Assembly: GCF_047496725.1 (NCBI RefSeq)
Contig: NC_132970.1
Span: 9,135,501-9,199,500 of the forward strand
DNA: 64,000 nucleotides
Reading direction: 5' to 3'
Source: Anoplolepis gracilipes
Taxonomy: Eukaryota; Arthropoda; Insecta; Hymenoptera; Formicidae
Shown: in pieces, positions 21,651-32,281 of the stretch
Layout: every line of letters starts with the position of its first letter
Position numbering within the stretch: position 1 is the stretch's first letter
Made by a program: the position numbers and the translations under genes
Notes under the pieces: model-generated
Told to the model about the DNA's origin: nothing
Seen by the model: the letters and a program-made list of their open reading frames with translations, nothing else
The model's database searches: none

Positions 21651-23061
21651 CTTATTAGCAAAAATAGATTAAGCCGATAAATACCTTTTTATTATGTTTC
21701 CGGCTAGAACATTTTTTTTTTCTTTTTCTTTTTTCATCCCCCTCACTGGATCTCCCCTATCACCTACCTAAAAATAAAGGAAAATAATTAATTAGTTGTC
21801 CAATAAAAATTCTTACCTATTTTCCGGCCACCTGGTATATCACCTTCTGGTCCGCATCCTCAGCACCTGAAAAAGGGAAGAGAAACGGCCTACTAAATTG
21901 GTCAAACATCTTAATTTCATTATAATTACCCATTTAGTTTTGTCACTTTAGTTGCAGTACCTGAAAAATAAAAAGGAAACATAATATTAAGTACGCGTCG
22001 ATAGAATAGCATAAATTAAGTAGTAGCGATAATATAAGTCAATGTTCACCCCACCTCGCCGTCATCACTCTTACTAAACACAAACATACACGTACACATC
22101 ACCATAGACACACGCATCGAGAATTAACCATCACCCTGTATAACAAAAATATAAAGAAAATCTATATAACAAGCTAAAATCACGCAAAGAAAGAGATCAT
22201 AACTGCGAATAAGCGGAAATACAACTCCCGACACATGTTCACCTTAATAAATTGACACCCGGTATATAAACTAACATTGTTATAGTATCCAAACATTAGT
22301 ATAAAATAGTGTTTAACAACCGACCGATTCATTTGGCTAAATTCCATAAGCTTCATATGATAAACTCCGATCGGTACTTTTAGGACACCCTTCATATGAA
22401 CTTTCATTAATTATTAAATCTGAGCAAGCCAAGTATTGTAACTCGTATGCGCAATTGCAACTTTCTATGCACAGTCCAAATCACTTTTTTCAATATATCA
22501 AAAGCTATTGCAACATCGAAAAGCACCCAATTTTTAATGGTTTAAACATTACATAAAAAACCCGCCCAGTGACCTTAATTAATTACTTCTTGGCGCCTCG
22601 ACTCATAAAGAACCAAAAAAAGTAGCATCTTATAGGGCTACAGCCCCGCAATAAAAAGTTAAGCGCACATTGTTATAGACCCATTTTACTCCAGAAACAC
22701 CTCATACTTTCAATTTTAATAATTCATTTATTTTAATCCGCACCTCCAATATATAATTATGCCTTCACTATTAAATGCAGTTTTATATCCCAAAGCCGAA
22801 TTAATACCACAATAACGTACATATCTAATGTTTCTGTCACCCAAATATAATAACTTGTCAATTTTACTCATACTCCACCGCAGTGCAGTGATTTCAGTAA
22901 ATTCAAATTAACAACAATAAAAGATTCGATCAAACCCATCATCTGCATAATAATTCCTTACCATGAATCCAATTTGGTTTGCCAATAAAAATCCGCTATC
23001 ATTTATAATTATTTCATATATCAACCATGAAGATAACTCGGTGCATACACATATACATATA
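21480..23061 (+). mobile_element. Giant LTR-like unit, family B, copy B3 (3' truncated)
   Basis: It begins TGTCACGTCCAGCGCC directly after acga inside the end of A2 and follows B2 32131-33690 closely. It stops at the single arm that in B1 forms the large palindrome, where a short MITE begins. The heat-shock element, promoter and leader are missing. Confidence 0.75.
21598..21645. repeat. (TA)n microsatellite
   Basis: An uninterrupted TA tract of about 48 bp within B3. Comparable tracts lie at about 4385-4440, 6565-6625, 18803-18856, 18955-19002, 25373-25416, 29265-29325, 45555-45607 and 49158-49192. Confidence 0.9.
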
Positions 23062-23246
23062 CAGGGTGGACCATTTTAATCCATCCAGTCGAATATCTCG
23101 AAAACCAAGCCCGGGAAAGAAAAATGTTTCAGACAAAAGTTGTATGGTTTCGAGGGGGCCATAAGATGGTACCATTGGTTTGACCTTGAAAAGTCATTTG
23201 AAGGTCACGTGAAAGTCACTTCAAGTTTTTTAAATGGAACACCCTA
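23062..23246. mobile_element. Short Tc1/mariner-type MITE
   Basis: The left end CAGGGTGGACCATTTTAA and the right end ATGGAACACCCTATA are imperfect inverted repeats, with TA at both borders, spanning about 185 bp. The same sequence heads the transposase-bearing element at 27853, its likely parent family. Confidence 0.7.
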
Positions 23247-25370
23247 TATATTTTTATATGTATATATATAAAATCAGGAATTTTTACCCTACTTTTTGAT
23301 ATAAGAATTAACTAATTATTTTGATATTTTGGATTCCGTGCTATTATAAGAGAAATAATATAAGTTCGCAAAGCTTATTCACATAATAAATTTTATAAAA
23401 AGATCGAAATATATCTATAATATTCTTTAGTTAGAATATGATTAATATTCTCATTCTTTTTGTAATTAATAAATTATGCTTCTACGTTAATTAATTAATT
23501 AACAATCGATCTTTTTATAATTACAATTTGATTTTTGTTAATTTTATAATAAATAAAGATTATTATAAAATAATATTTTCGCTAGAATATAATATAATTA
23601 ATATTGAAGTAATACATTGTTTGATTTTTACATTATTTTATAATGGAGAGTTTTAGTAAAAATTGTAAAGTTCTTAGTGAACATAAAATTTTTACATATA
23701 AATGCTAATTAATTATTTAATAAAATGTTTAATTATTTAATATATATAATTATTATATATAATAATTATATATTAAAACTCTCGATTATAATATAATGTA
23801 TTACAATTTTTATTTAAGCTCTTTTCTTTTTGAAACAATTATTGACGCCAGTAGTTCACATTCTAAAATTATTTGGTGACCTTGAAATTAAATTTAAATT
23901 TATCCAATATTAATTATTTATTAATATGTGCTAATATAATTACGGCTTCTTAATAGTTGCAAAGAGAAATTGTTAATTAATTATTTATTAAGATATCATA
24001 GGTGCATTATTGTAATTATGTACTTATCAGTGGTGCTCATTCTTAAAATTGATAAAAATAATATTTAAGAGTAAAATTATTAATTTTTAATTAACAATTA
24101 AGGGGTTTTAGTTATACTTCCAAATGACCTGAAACTTTGAGGGTATGCGTTTTAGGCAATTTTAAGATTTTTGGCCGCCATTTTTAACTTTTTTGTTTTT
24201 AGACTTAGAGGATCGAAAATATATTGGCTGGCCTTAAAGTAATAAAACTAAGGTCTATGTAAAGTCTCAGCTGATTTGGAGCAACTTCAAAAATCGTCAT
24301 TTTGGATTTTTTTATCTTTAGACTTAGAAGTTCAAAACTGGCTAAATCGTGATAGATCTTTAAGTATAACATTTATGAAAAGTTTCGTAAAAATCGGAAT
24401 TAATTTAAACAAAGTGATGGCCATTTTGTTTTTACTGGATTAACAAATCAGCGTGCAACTACTCTGGTCTTACAAAGGAATCTTCATAGATGGCGCTGTT
24501 CTAATTCCGTACCGTTTTGTACATTAATTTAAGAGAAATTTTCATTTGTTTATAAGAGGTCTGCCATTTTGTTTTTACTAGTTGGTCCTAGAGGGACCGG
24601 ATTAATTTCTTTTTACTCTACTTGAAGTACTGATCACGTTAGCTATGTTTCAAAGTTCTAGGTCGTTTCCTTCATTTGTTATTAAAAATAATTTTTAGTA
24701 ATAAATTCCTAAATTTTCTGATAACTATGATTGGAGACATTACGATGTCTAACGAACGATAGTATAAGTTGAATCGATATTTGCAATTGAAACCATCAGG
24801 ATAATATTAATAACTTTAAATTCTTTTTGTTTAAAAAGCCCGCGCGATCAAGAGTCGATAACCACACTCTTTTCCCTAGAGATATTGAGTGGGAAATAAA
24901 AACTCAAGAAATCCGCAGGAGATGCGCAAAAAGCTCGCTCGCTTCTGTACACCGGGAAGAAGAAGGACTTTTTAATGGCGGAAAAGACGCGCAGGACGAA
25001 AGACGTAATCGCGATACGTGCGGATAATTATTTTAATATTGAGTTTTTTCGGTTTCCTTCTCTATGTAATCACATACGCTAGTTCTAGTCAAGTGAGAAA
25101 TTAATATCATTCTTACGACCGTAAGAGGATTGAGACGACAACCTCTAGTAAAATAATGCAATTATCTCGACATCTTTGATTGCATCATCTCGTTACTGAC
25201 AAAGCTCATACCAAGGAGAAAGCGCTATGGTGATAAGGGTGATCACTCAACTTAAAATCCTCATAGAGAGGACATGTTACACGTTCACTACAGGGGTGAT
25301 CGTATTTCACTAACTTATGTATATTATACAGTCCAAAGACAATGGATCTATAAACCGCATCTTTCTGTGA

Positions 25371-25420
<50 letters not shown>

Positions 25421-27043
25421 CTGGATCATCGGCATCCATTAAGCGAGTGGTCATTGGGACCTTGTGCTTTCTTATTCTTTCATGATTGCATTGTCATAGG
25501 GACAATACATTGAGATTATAGGAATCTCTTGTGTACAATATTATGAGATTATAGGAATCTCTTGTGTACTATATTATGAGATTATAAGAATCTCTTGGTT
25601 ATAATCAATATTCCTTTTTCGTATTTAACCGATTAAGCGAGTGGTCAGTGGGACCTTGTGCTTTCATTATTCCTTCATGATTTGTATTGTCATAGGGACA
25701 ATATAATGAGATTATAGGAATCTCTTGTAAATATTGTGATTTCCTTTAGATTAATATGGTTCTCTTATAATTTCTTCCTTTTATAATGGTTCATTAGAAT
25801 CTCATGTTTGTTTTATTATATTATATATATCTTATGATGTATCTCATGTATAACATGTTGCGTAAGAATGCGCATGAGATCTAATAGATCTATGAACTGT
25901 TTCTTCAATCTAATCACCAATTATCTTACAGCGTTAAGTGATCCATTCCAATGATAAATTATTATGTGTTAACATTTTGATACTATAAAAGAATTTTCTC
26001 AAACTTTACTTGATTCTCCAAAATTATAATATGGTTTGCTTTTTCATTAAGAAATTATTAGTAGTATTCATTTCTTGAAAGTCAGTAATTTTTTATATGG
26101 TCACATTTAGATATTAATAGACGTATATTAACTATAATTATAAAGATAAGTCTGTTTATTTAAACAATTTTAACTAAAAGTTCTTGTTGTTTTCATTTCT
26201 ATATTAAGAAATATATTAGTCATTTAAGGAATATAATAGATTATATACGCTTATAATTATAGTAGATAGAAAATCCTTAATTCATTCTTAAGACAAGTTA
26301 TCATATGCTTATGTAATAAATCAAATAATTAGGTTCAGCTTATGAAACCTTATATTGTATAAGATTTATGTCAATATTGTTTGCTTGTGTTATCACTTTC
26401 TTTATATTTGTTTCATTCTCAAGATTGGATTTTACTATACCTTATGTGTGATTTCTTGTGTATTCATTCTTTTTTCCCAAACCAGGATATATTTAATATT
26501 AGCGAATCATAAACACTTATATATATTTAAATAAATTTTATATATGCATCATTATTACTGTTGACTTTAATAAAGGATGGATCTATCCTGATGCTTCCAT
26601 TTGACTTCTTAGGTAAGTTTTAATTAAATTAAAGTACAAAAATACTTATTTCGGAGTCACCTATTTTATAACATCTAGATATTGGTGTCCGAGTATTATT
26701 AATTCTTGATTTCAATTTTATGAATAATGAAAAAGATTGTTATTATTTCGCATTGCTATTTTATCGAATTCTTGCCTCACAAGTTATAGTTTGCAAGTAT
26801 AGTCCTTTATATTCTATACGGTAATCTACTTCTACTGTTATTCTTTAATATTTATAATATAATTCATAATATTGAATATTTAGGATTAATATTAGTATAA
26901 TTAATAAGAGTGTGATTATATATGTAATAAGCAAATAATAATAATAAAGAAATAATTATTCTTATGCAATTTTAGGCTGTGATTATTATATTATATAAGA
27001 AATTAAATTTTTGGATTCAAAAAAAATGACGGGACGTCACACC
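23247..27043 (-). mobile_element. Diverged LTR-like unit C, start TGTGACGTCCCGTC at 27043 (minus)
   Basis: The minus-strand start resembles family A. It directly follows an internal gag-like fragment that is preceded by A6, giving the order LTR-internal-LTR on the minus strand. The stretch 24100-24650 is a distant relative of A2 20500-20900 (shared gccgccatttttaa motif). Otherwise the 3.8 kb is AT-rich, with a (TA)n tract and a repeat cluster at 25430-25760. I see no gene. The far boundary is uncertain. Confidence 0.45.
25430..25760 (+). repeat. Nested tandem repeat with unit gagattataggaatctctt
   Basis: The 20-mer recurs at about 37-bp spacing (three copies at 25511-25595, another near 25710) inside a larger duplication of a roughly 215-bp segment that starts attaagcgagtggtca (25438 and 25652). 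Confidence 0.8.
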
Positions 27044-27248
27044 TTCCTCCTTATTTGAGAACGAATTCCGATGAATTCGTAGGAATTTGTTTTATACCTT
27101 GCAATTGATTTTTTATTTGATTTTTTAATTGATTTCTATAAAATTGAGAATCGGAATCGGTTATAGTTGTCGATGAGTCAGGATCACTGTCTCTGGAAAC
27201 TGCAGGTCGCTGTCGGGTTACAGGGTCCTCCATCGGATTAGTTAATGC
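27044..27248 (-). pseudogene. Gag-like N-terminal fragment between A6 and LTR C
   Basis: The minus-strand frame spans the 205 bp between the end of A6 (GTGACA) and the start of LTR C. Its product has PAVSRDSDPDSSTTITDSDS and a Gln/Asn-rich tail. A comparable PDPDSNSDES stretch follows A4 at 50675, so this is the start of the same internal region with everything else deleted. The position right after an LTR end fits gag; identity is inferred. Confidence 0.45.
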
Positions 27249-27724
27249 TGTCACGTGCAGTGACCCATTGTTATCGTCTACCTAGATGTCAATAACAGGG
27301 TTGCTCTCTATTTAATTCTTTTGGGTAATCTGTCTAAATTGGCTATATCCGCCGAGAACAGGATTAATATGTTCTAAGAGCTAATAAAGCAGGGAATTTT
27401 TTTACTGATCTGAAATTATGATAATAAAAGCTTGGCTTAAAAACTCTTTAATGATGTTATCTAAATTGTAAATAATATTTTCTTTATTTTCTTCTATGAA
27501 TTGGATTAAGGTCCTTAGTATAACTTCAGGGTCAACAAAGGTGTCTTGTTGAATTTCAGAATCGGTTGTTTGAGGTCTCATTTATTATTAATTTATTTGG
27601 AACTAATTAAAATAGATAAGGATTAGATTTTTGTGTCTTTCGCATGTATATGTTGAGTATATTGTAGATATTTAAATTTAAAAATTTAATGATTAATGAT
27701 TTTTTTGACACCCGGTATATAGAG
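27249..27724 (-). mobile_element. Family A LTR fragment A6 (3' end)
   Basis: On the minus strand this ends ...GTCACTGCACGTGACA at 27249 and carries the 59-codon ORF. It is cut at 27725 by LTR B4. A gacacccggtata motif lies at 27707-27719. Confidence 0.7.
27402..27581 (-). CDS. LTR-A 59-codon ORF, copy in A6 (open)
   Basis: The frame runs MRPQTTDSEIQQDTFVDPEV to the end FIIIISDQ and is exactly 59 codons, the same length as in A3 (30210-30389) and A4 (50331-50510). It is a small acidic, Ile/Glu/Asn-rich protein that looks helical and amphipathic. It lies on the sense strand of LTR A, about 130-150 bp before the LTR end, so a transcript could carry it just ahead of gag. No known family recognised. 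Confidence 0.5.
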   Translation of the reverse strand: MRPQTTDSEIQQDTFVDPEVILRTLIQFIEENKENIIYNLDNIIKEFLSQAFIIIISDQ

Positions 27725-27852
27725 TGTCACGTCCAGCGCCTCCGATTGACACTAGTCGCCGTCCTTTGACGCCATACGCCCACCTGTTGAGTAGAAATAG
27801 TAAGCGTTAAGCGCCTATTAAATTTTTTTTCTTTTCTCTTTCTTCTTATATA
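27725..27852 (+). mobile_element. Family B LTR fragment B4 (first 128 bp)
   Basis: It starts TGTCACGTCCAGCGCC inside A6 and matches B2 32131-32250. The mariner-like element at 27853 truncates it. Confidence 0.75.
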
Positions 27853-28202
27853 CAGGGTGGATTTTAATCCATTCAGTCGAAAATCTCAAAAACCATGCCC
27901 GGGAGAGAAAAATGTTTCAGACAAAAGTTGTTTGGTTTTGAACGGGCTATAAGATGGTACTATTGGTTTGACCTAGAAGAATTATTTGAAGGTCACATGA
28001 AGGTCACCTCAATTTTTTTAAATGGCATTCCCTATTTTTTATTACATATTCTTATAGCTGACCTCGAGAGCTTTCCAAAACACTATAATCAAATGTTTTT
28101 TTATTGAGTACTTTTCGAATTATAAAGCTCCAAAGTTGCAGTTTGAAAAAATTCAAAATATCTCGTAAAATATTCACTTTCCGATAGTCTTATCTTACAT
28201 GA

Positions 28203-28445
28203 TTCAACTAGTCAAGGCAAGATCTGGACATAATCCAACCAGTGAAGGTAAGATCTAGGCATGATGTAGCCAGTGAAGGTAAGATCCGAGTATGATCCAG
28301 CCAGTCAAAGCAAGATCTAGGCATGATCCAACCAGTAAAGATAAGATCCCAGTATGATCCAAACAGTCAAGGCAAGATCTGGACATGATCCAACCAGTAA
28401 AGTTAAGGTCCGAGTATGATCCAACCAGCCAAGGTAAGATCTTTA
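28203..28445 (+). repeat. Minisatellite, about eight units of 30-31 bp
   Basis: Units of the type aaggcaagatctggacatga + tccaaccagt alternate between two subtypes (gatctggacat and gatccgagtat), suggesting that the expanding unit was a dimer of about 61 bp. It lies inside the mariner-like element, outside its transposase. Confidence 0.85.
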
Positions 28446-28564
28446 TAAAAGGAACTGTTCAAAATTATCTCCATTGAATACATAATTCCAACTTATTTTC
28501 GAAGTGTCTAACCGTTTTGAGTAAGACAGCTCGCGGTATATTTGCGCAAGCTACTCTTATTCTA

Positions 28565-29050
28565 TCATATCTTCTCTAGTTGTAAGCGCATGCTCATAAA
28601 CCACATTTTTAATATACCCCCGTAAATAAAATCAAGTAAAGTTAGATCAGGTGATCGTGGAGGCCATGCGATGGCCCGTTGTCGCCTAATCCATCTGCCA
28701 TTGTATTCTCGATCTAGATAAGCTCTCAGTATTGCATAATACCACATAATGAGGTGGCGCCCCGTCCATTTGTATCCACATTCTTTGACGTGTATGAAAA
28801 TCAATGTCTTCAAGCAATTGTGGTAAATGATCTCTGAGAAGTTCCACAAAATTTACACTATTAACATTTCCTTTAAAGAAATAAGGACCAATCAAGAAAC
28901 CATTTATAATACCACACCAAACTTTCACACTTCAGCGATGTTGATTATCTTCTTGTCTATACCAATGTGAGTTAACATCCGACCAATAATGGCAATTATG
29001 TCTATTCAATTCACCATTATTTTTGAACGTCGATTCATCAGAGAACATAA
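28565..29050 (-). pseudogene. Mariner-type transposase, C-terminal half, frameshifted
   Basis: On the minus strand, three catalytic acids of a DDE/D transposase can be placed: FSDEST, then MDGAPPHY, then PPRSPDLTLLDF. Between them VWCGIINGFLIGPYFF is typical of this superfamily. A stop after EDNQHR and a frameshift between MDGAPPHY and NGRWIRRQ break it. The helix-turn-helix N-terminal domain is absent. Confidence 0.8.
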
Positions 29051-29052
29051 CA

Positions 29053-29254
29053 TAATAGAAAAATGATAGTAACAAATTATGATAATTGAATTATAATAAA
29101 ATAACCTCTTCCATATAAATGCTATAAAAAAATAAAATGCTATAAAAAAATGTCAATAAGAAATATGTAATACAACAAGAGAGGAAGCTAAAAGAAATTC
29201 AAATATAAAATGTAATTAATAAGTAAAAAGAAAATAATTAATGATGAGATATAA

Positions 29255-29296
<42 letters not shown>

Positions 29297-30049
29297 TAGA
29301 TAAATATATATATATATATATATAGGAAAAGAACTAGTCTCCTATGCTAAAGTAAAAGTATAAGGAGCCAAGAGAAAATTATAAATTTATAAATGATAGT
29401 AACAAATTATGATAATTGAATTATAATAAAATAACCTCTTCCATATAAATGCTATAAAAAAATAAAATGCTATAAAAAAATGTCAATAAGAAATATGTAA
29501 TACAACAAGAGAGGAAGCTAAAAGAAATTCAAATATAAAATGTAATTAATAAGTAAAAAGAAAATAATTAATGATGAGATATAATAATTACAAGAATAAA
29601 TATTAACTTTTACTATAGTTAAATTAATAAGTCTCTCTTGCTGTAAAATGAATTATAATATAAGAGTACCAAATTATTTTATAAGACAAAGAGTCTCTCA
29701 TTCGCGTATCAAAAAATCAATAATTAGACGACGGCGAGAAAGACTCGATGAAACCGAATATTATTCTTATCTATCGACGCAAAGATTCAACGAAGCTAAA
29801 TATTATAACAACTCGCTTTTGAAATTTACCGCTAGATACCAACTTATTATAAACTTTGTAATTTTCGTCGAACCTTTTAAGATTATGAAGAGCTCGCCGC
29901 TTCTGACATCTTCGATGGCGGAGAGTTCCCTCACCAGGACTAAAAAATCCATCTCCATCCGGACGAAGTAGTCAACCCGGAAAATCTTGGGTCCACTGGA
30001 TGCCTGGAGGGAGGCGACCCCACAGTGGGGACGGACCGCAGAAAGTCAA
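29053..30049 (+). mobile_element. Giant LTR-like unit A4, left part
   Basis: It is truncated on the left by the mariner-like element and continues at 46309 after LTR A3. Segment 29064-29250 is directly repeated at 29391-29590 around (TA)n tracts, a local duplication of about 330 bp absent from A2. It contains the MNYNIRV ORF. Confidence 0.7.
29648..29971 (+). CDS. LTR-A basic small ORF (MNYNIRV), 107 codons, open in A4
   Basis: This is the longest open copy: MNYNIRVPNYFIRQRVSHSR, then a Lys/Arg block (KKSIIRRRRERLDE), a Tyr/Asn-rich middle and a Ser/Thr/Lys-rich tail ending SISIRTK. A copy of nearly the same length is open at 44918-45238; those at 8111, 17157 and 57700-57955 are broken. Net charge is strongly positive. 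It lies in the sense direction early in LTR A. Function unknown; nucleic-acid binding is a guess from composition. Confidence 0.45.
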   Translation: MNYNIRVPNYFIRQRVSHSRIKKSIIRRRRERLDETEYYSYLSTQRFNEAKYYNNSLLKFTARYQLIINFVIFVEPFKIMKSSPLLTSSMAESSLTRTKKSISIRTK

Positions 30050-30209
30050 TGTCACGTGCAGTGACCCACTGTTATCATCTACCTAGGTGTCAATAACAGG
30101 GTTGCTTTCTATTTAGGTTTTTGGGTAATCTGTATAAGTCGGCTACACCCAACGCTCCGCCGAGAGCAGGAGCAATGTGTTTTAAGAACTAATAAATCAG
30201 GGGATTTTT

Positions 30210-30389
30210 TTACTGATCTGGGATTATGGTAATAGAAGCTTGGTTTAAAAATTCTTTAATAATGTTATTTAAATTGTAAATAATATTTTCTTTATTTTCC
30301 TCTATAAATTGGATTATGATCTCCAATATAACTTCAGGATCAACAAAGGTATCTTGTTGAATTTCGATATCAGTAGTTTGAGGTCTCAT
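30210..30389 (-). CDS. LTR-A 59-codon ORF, copy in A3 (open)
   Basis: It runs from MRPQTTDIEIQQDTFVDPEV to ASITIIPDQ, 59 codons with no indel relative to the A4 and A6 copies. The three proteins differ at scattered positions while length and frame are kept, which favours past selection on the protein. Confidence 0.5.
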   Translation of the reverse strand: MRPQTTDIEIQQDTFVDPEVILEIIIQFIEENKENIIYNLNNIIKEFLNQASITIIPDQ

Positions 30390-30764
30390 TTAGTCTTAAT
30401 TTATTTAGAGCTAATTAAAAAGATAGGGATAAGATTTATATATCTTTAGCATGTAAATGTAGGGAATATTATAGATATTTGAATTTTAAACTTTAATGAG
30501 TAATGATTTTTTTTGACACCCGGTATACAAGAGATGTATATAGGGTGTCAAAAGTATATAGGGTGGCTTTAAAGTAAAATATCGTGTCTATTATTCAGTA
30601 GTGGGTATTAGGTATTATCTTAACTTGTTAATAAGAAATTTGATAATTATTATTATTAATTTATTTAATTAACTGTTATAGGGAGTGATTTGGAGAATCG
30701 AGATTGGGGACAGATTTTCGTCAGTTCGAGTCTATTACAATGGAATTGGTCCGGTCTTCCTAGG

Positions 30765-30776
30765 ATGGATCCGTAA
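30765..30776 (+). repeat. Target-site duplication of NLTR-1 (left copy)
   Basis: atggatccgtaa is repeated right after the poly(A) tail at 44563-44574. A5 has the corresponding unoccupied site near 54283. A 12-14 bp duplication fits target-primed reverse transcription by an R1-clade element. Confidence 0.85.
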
Positions 30777-30867
30777 CCTCCTCGATGGTGCGCCATCTTG
30801 ACGTGGTGGGGAGGCTCTGTCCCGAAGCCCCAGGAAACCGGAGTGGAGGGATAGCTAAGAGCGCATC
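30777..30867 (+). ncRNA. HDV-like self-cleaving ribozyme at the NLTR-1 5' end
   Basis: P1 cctcctc (30777-30783) pairs with ggggagg (30808-30814) with one G-T wobble. P2 GTGCGC pairs with GCGCAT(C) at 30861-30867, and P3 is a short CAT/GTG helix. The strand before P2' reads GCTAAGA, like the catalytic joining strand of HDV ribozymes. The fold starts exactly at the insertion boundary, where such a ribozyme would trim the transcript. P4 has one mismatch relative to NLTR-2. Activity is inferred. Confidence 0.6.
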
Positions 30868-32130
30868 TTTAGCCAGATTTCCTCTTGGACCCCGGCTCGG
30901 GCAGGATGCATAGCACCGGCATGCATATCTGGGTGTCGGACGCGTACGAATCGGTCCCTGCTACAGGCGCGACGGTCGCGGCGGAAATGATGGTGAACGC
31001 CACATAGTACGCCGGGAGCGAAAGCCCTTAAGCCGGAGCGTGGCTGAGCGGGGGTTGAAGAGTACGAAGACACTACGCGAGGGTCTTAGCGTGCTCTTCC
31101 CGAAGAGCGTCCTTCCTTCCGGAGGAGTCCTCTTCAGAAGAGCCGATTGGATGGAGAAAGAACCGATGCTGATCGGGCTCCCCGGGTGTCGATCCTGAAG
31201 TGAGGCTTACGCGTCGCAAATCCCAACAAGACGGGAAACGAGCGTTTGGGGCACGGCTTCTTGGGGGGAGGCGGACCTACGGGTGCCGACAAGCCTCCTG
31301 GGACGGTCGGGGCTTCCGGGCCATCTCGGTGTCGGGGGATCCGCCGGCTCTTCGGGGGCGGCGGGTTTCACCGGCATAGCTTTGGTCGTTGTAGGGTAGA
31401 TTTTCACCCTACGATGCAGGGTTCGGGTAGGACCTCGACCTGTTGGCATGACAGCAGGGCGAGGTATCAGGGGGTCGCTCACCCATGATTCGGGTTTGGT
31501 GATGGGTGATGGAGAGATTTTCGGCTGGATTCGAGTCCCAAAGTCACCAAACACCGCAAAAGGGATCTTCTTTCCCCTGTATAGGAATCTCAAAAGACGA
31601 ATCGGTTAACAGGACACCCGATGTAGGTTGAAGGACCATGGTCCCGATGCTATACACGGTACGCACAAAGATCCGCCTTCCCCCTCGTATAAAAACGCGG
31701 AGGAGGGAATACGGGTCAGGAAACCTGATGTGGGTTGAAGGACATTACCGTCCCGATGCTACACACGGTTCGAGCAGGGGTGCGCCTAACCCCCTGTACA
31801 AAACACGGAGGCGTTCGGGGTAAGATGTTGATCGACAATGCGATAACATCCTGTGAAATGGCTGGTGCCTGACCGGGGGAAACCGGTTCGTGTTGATTGG
31901 GGCATCGTTGCACTGAAGACCCTTCCGGGCCAACTACCGTTGGGGCTAGTACGTGTCTCGACTCCTTCCCTGAGAACTCGTCCAAGGGGAAGGGCTCTGT
32001 TGGATCGGGGACTGGAAGCGGGAACCTGTTAGTAGTGAAATCCAGGAGAGGTTCTGCGAAACCAGGGCCCTATGGAAGGTTCTCGTCAAGGTGGGGACCC
32101 ATGAAGTACGGCCGGACTGCCAATACAGGA
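30868..32130 (+). other. NLTR-1 5' leader, first part
   Basis: GC-rich leader sequence with no credible coding frame. Bases 31050-31840 have no counterpart in NLTR-2, which jumps from cttaag to cgataacatcctgtg at 58713. The remainder matches NLTR-2 58713-58990. Confidence 0.7.
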
Positions 32131-32250
32131 TGTCACGTCCAGCGCCTCCGCTTGACACCAGTCGCCGTCCGTTGACTCCATACGTCATCTGTTAGGTAGA
32201 CATAGTAAGCGTTAAGCACCTATAAAATTCTTTTATTTTCTTTTTTCTTT

Positions 32251-32281
<31 letters not shown>

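Larger units (their letters stand above)
27853..29052 (-). mobile_element. Tc1/mariner-superfamily element (decayed)
   Basis: One end, CAGGGTGG at 27853, is shared with the MITE at 23062. The body contains a 30-bp minisatellite (28203-28445) and a minus-strand transposase relic. The transposase N-terminal half and the other terminus are missing; sequence switches to LTR A4 at about 29053. Confidence 0.7.
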
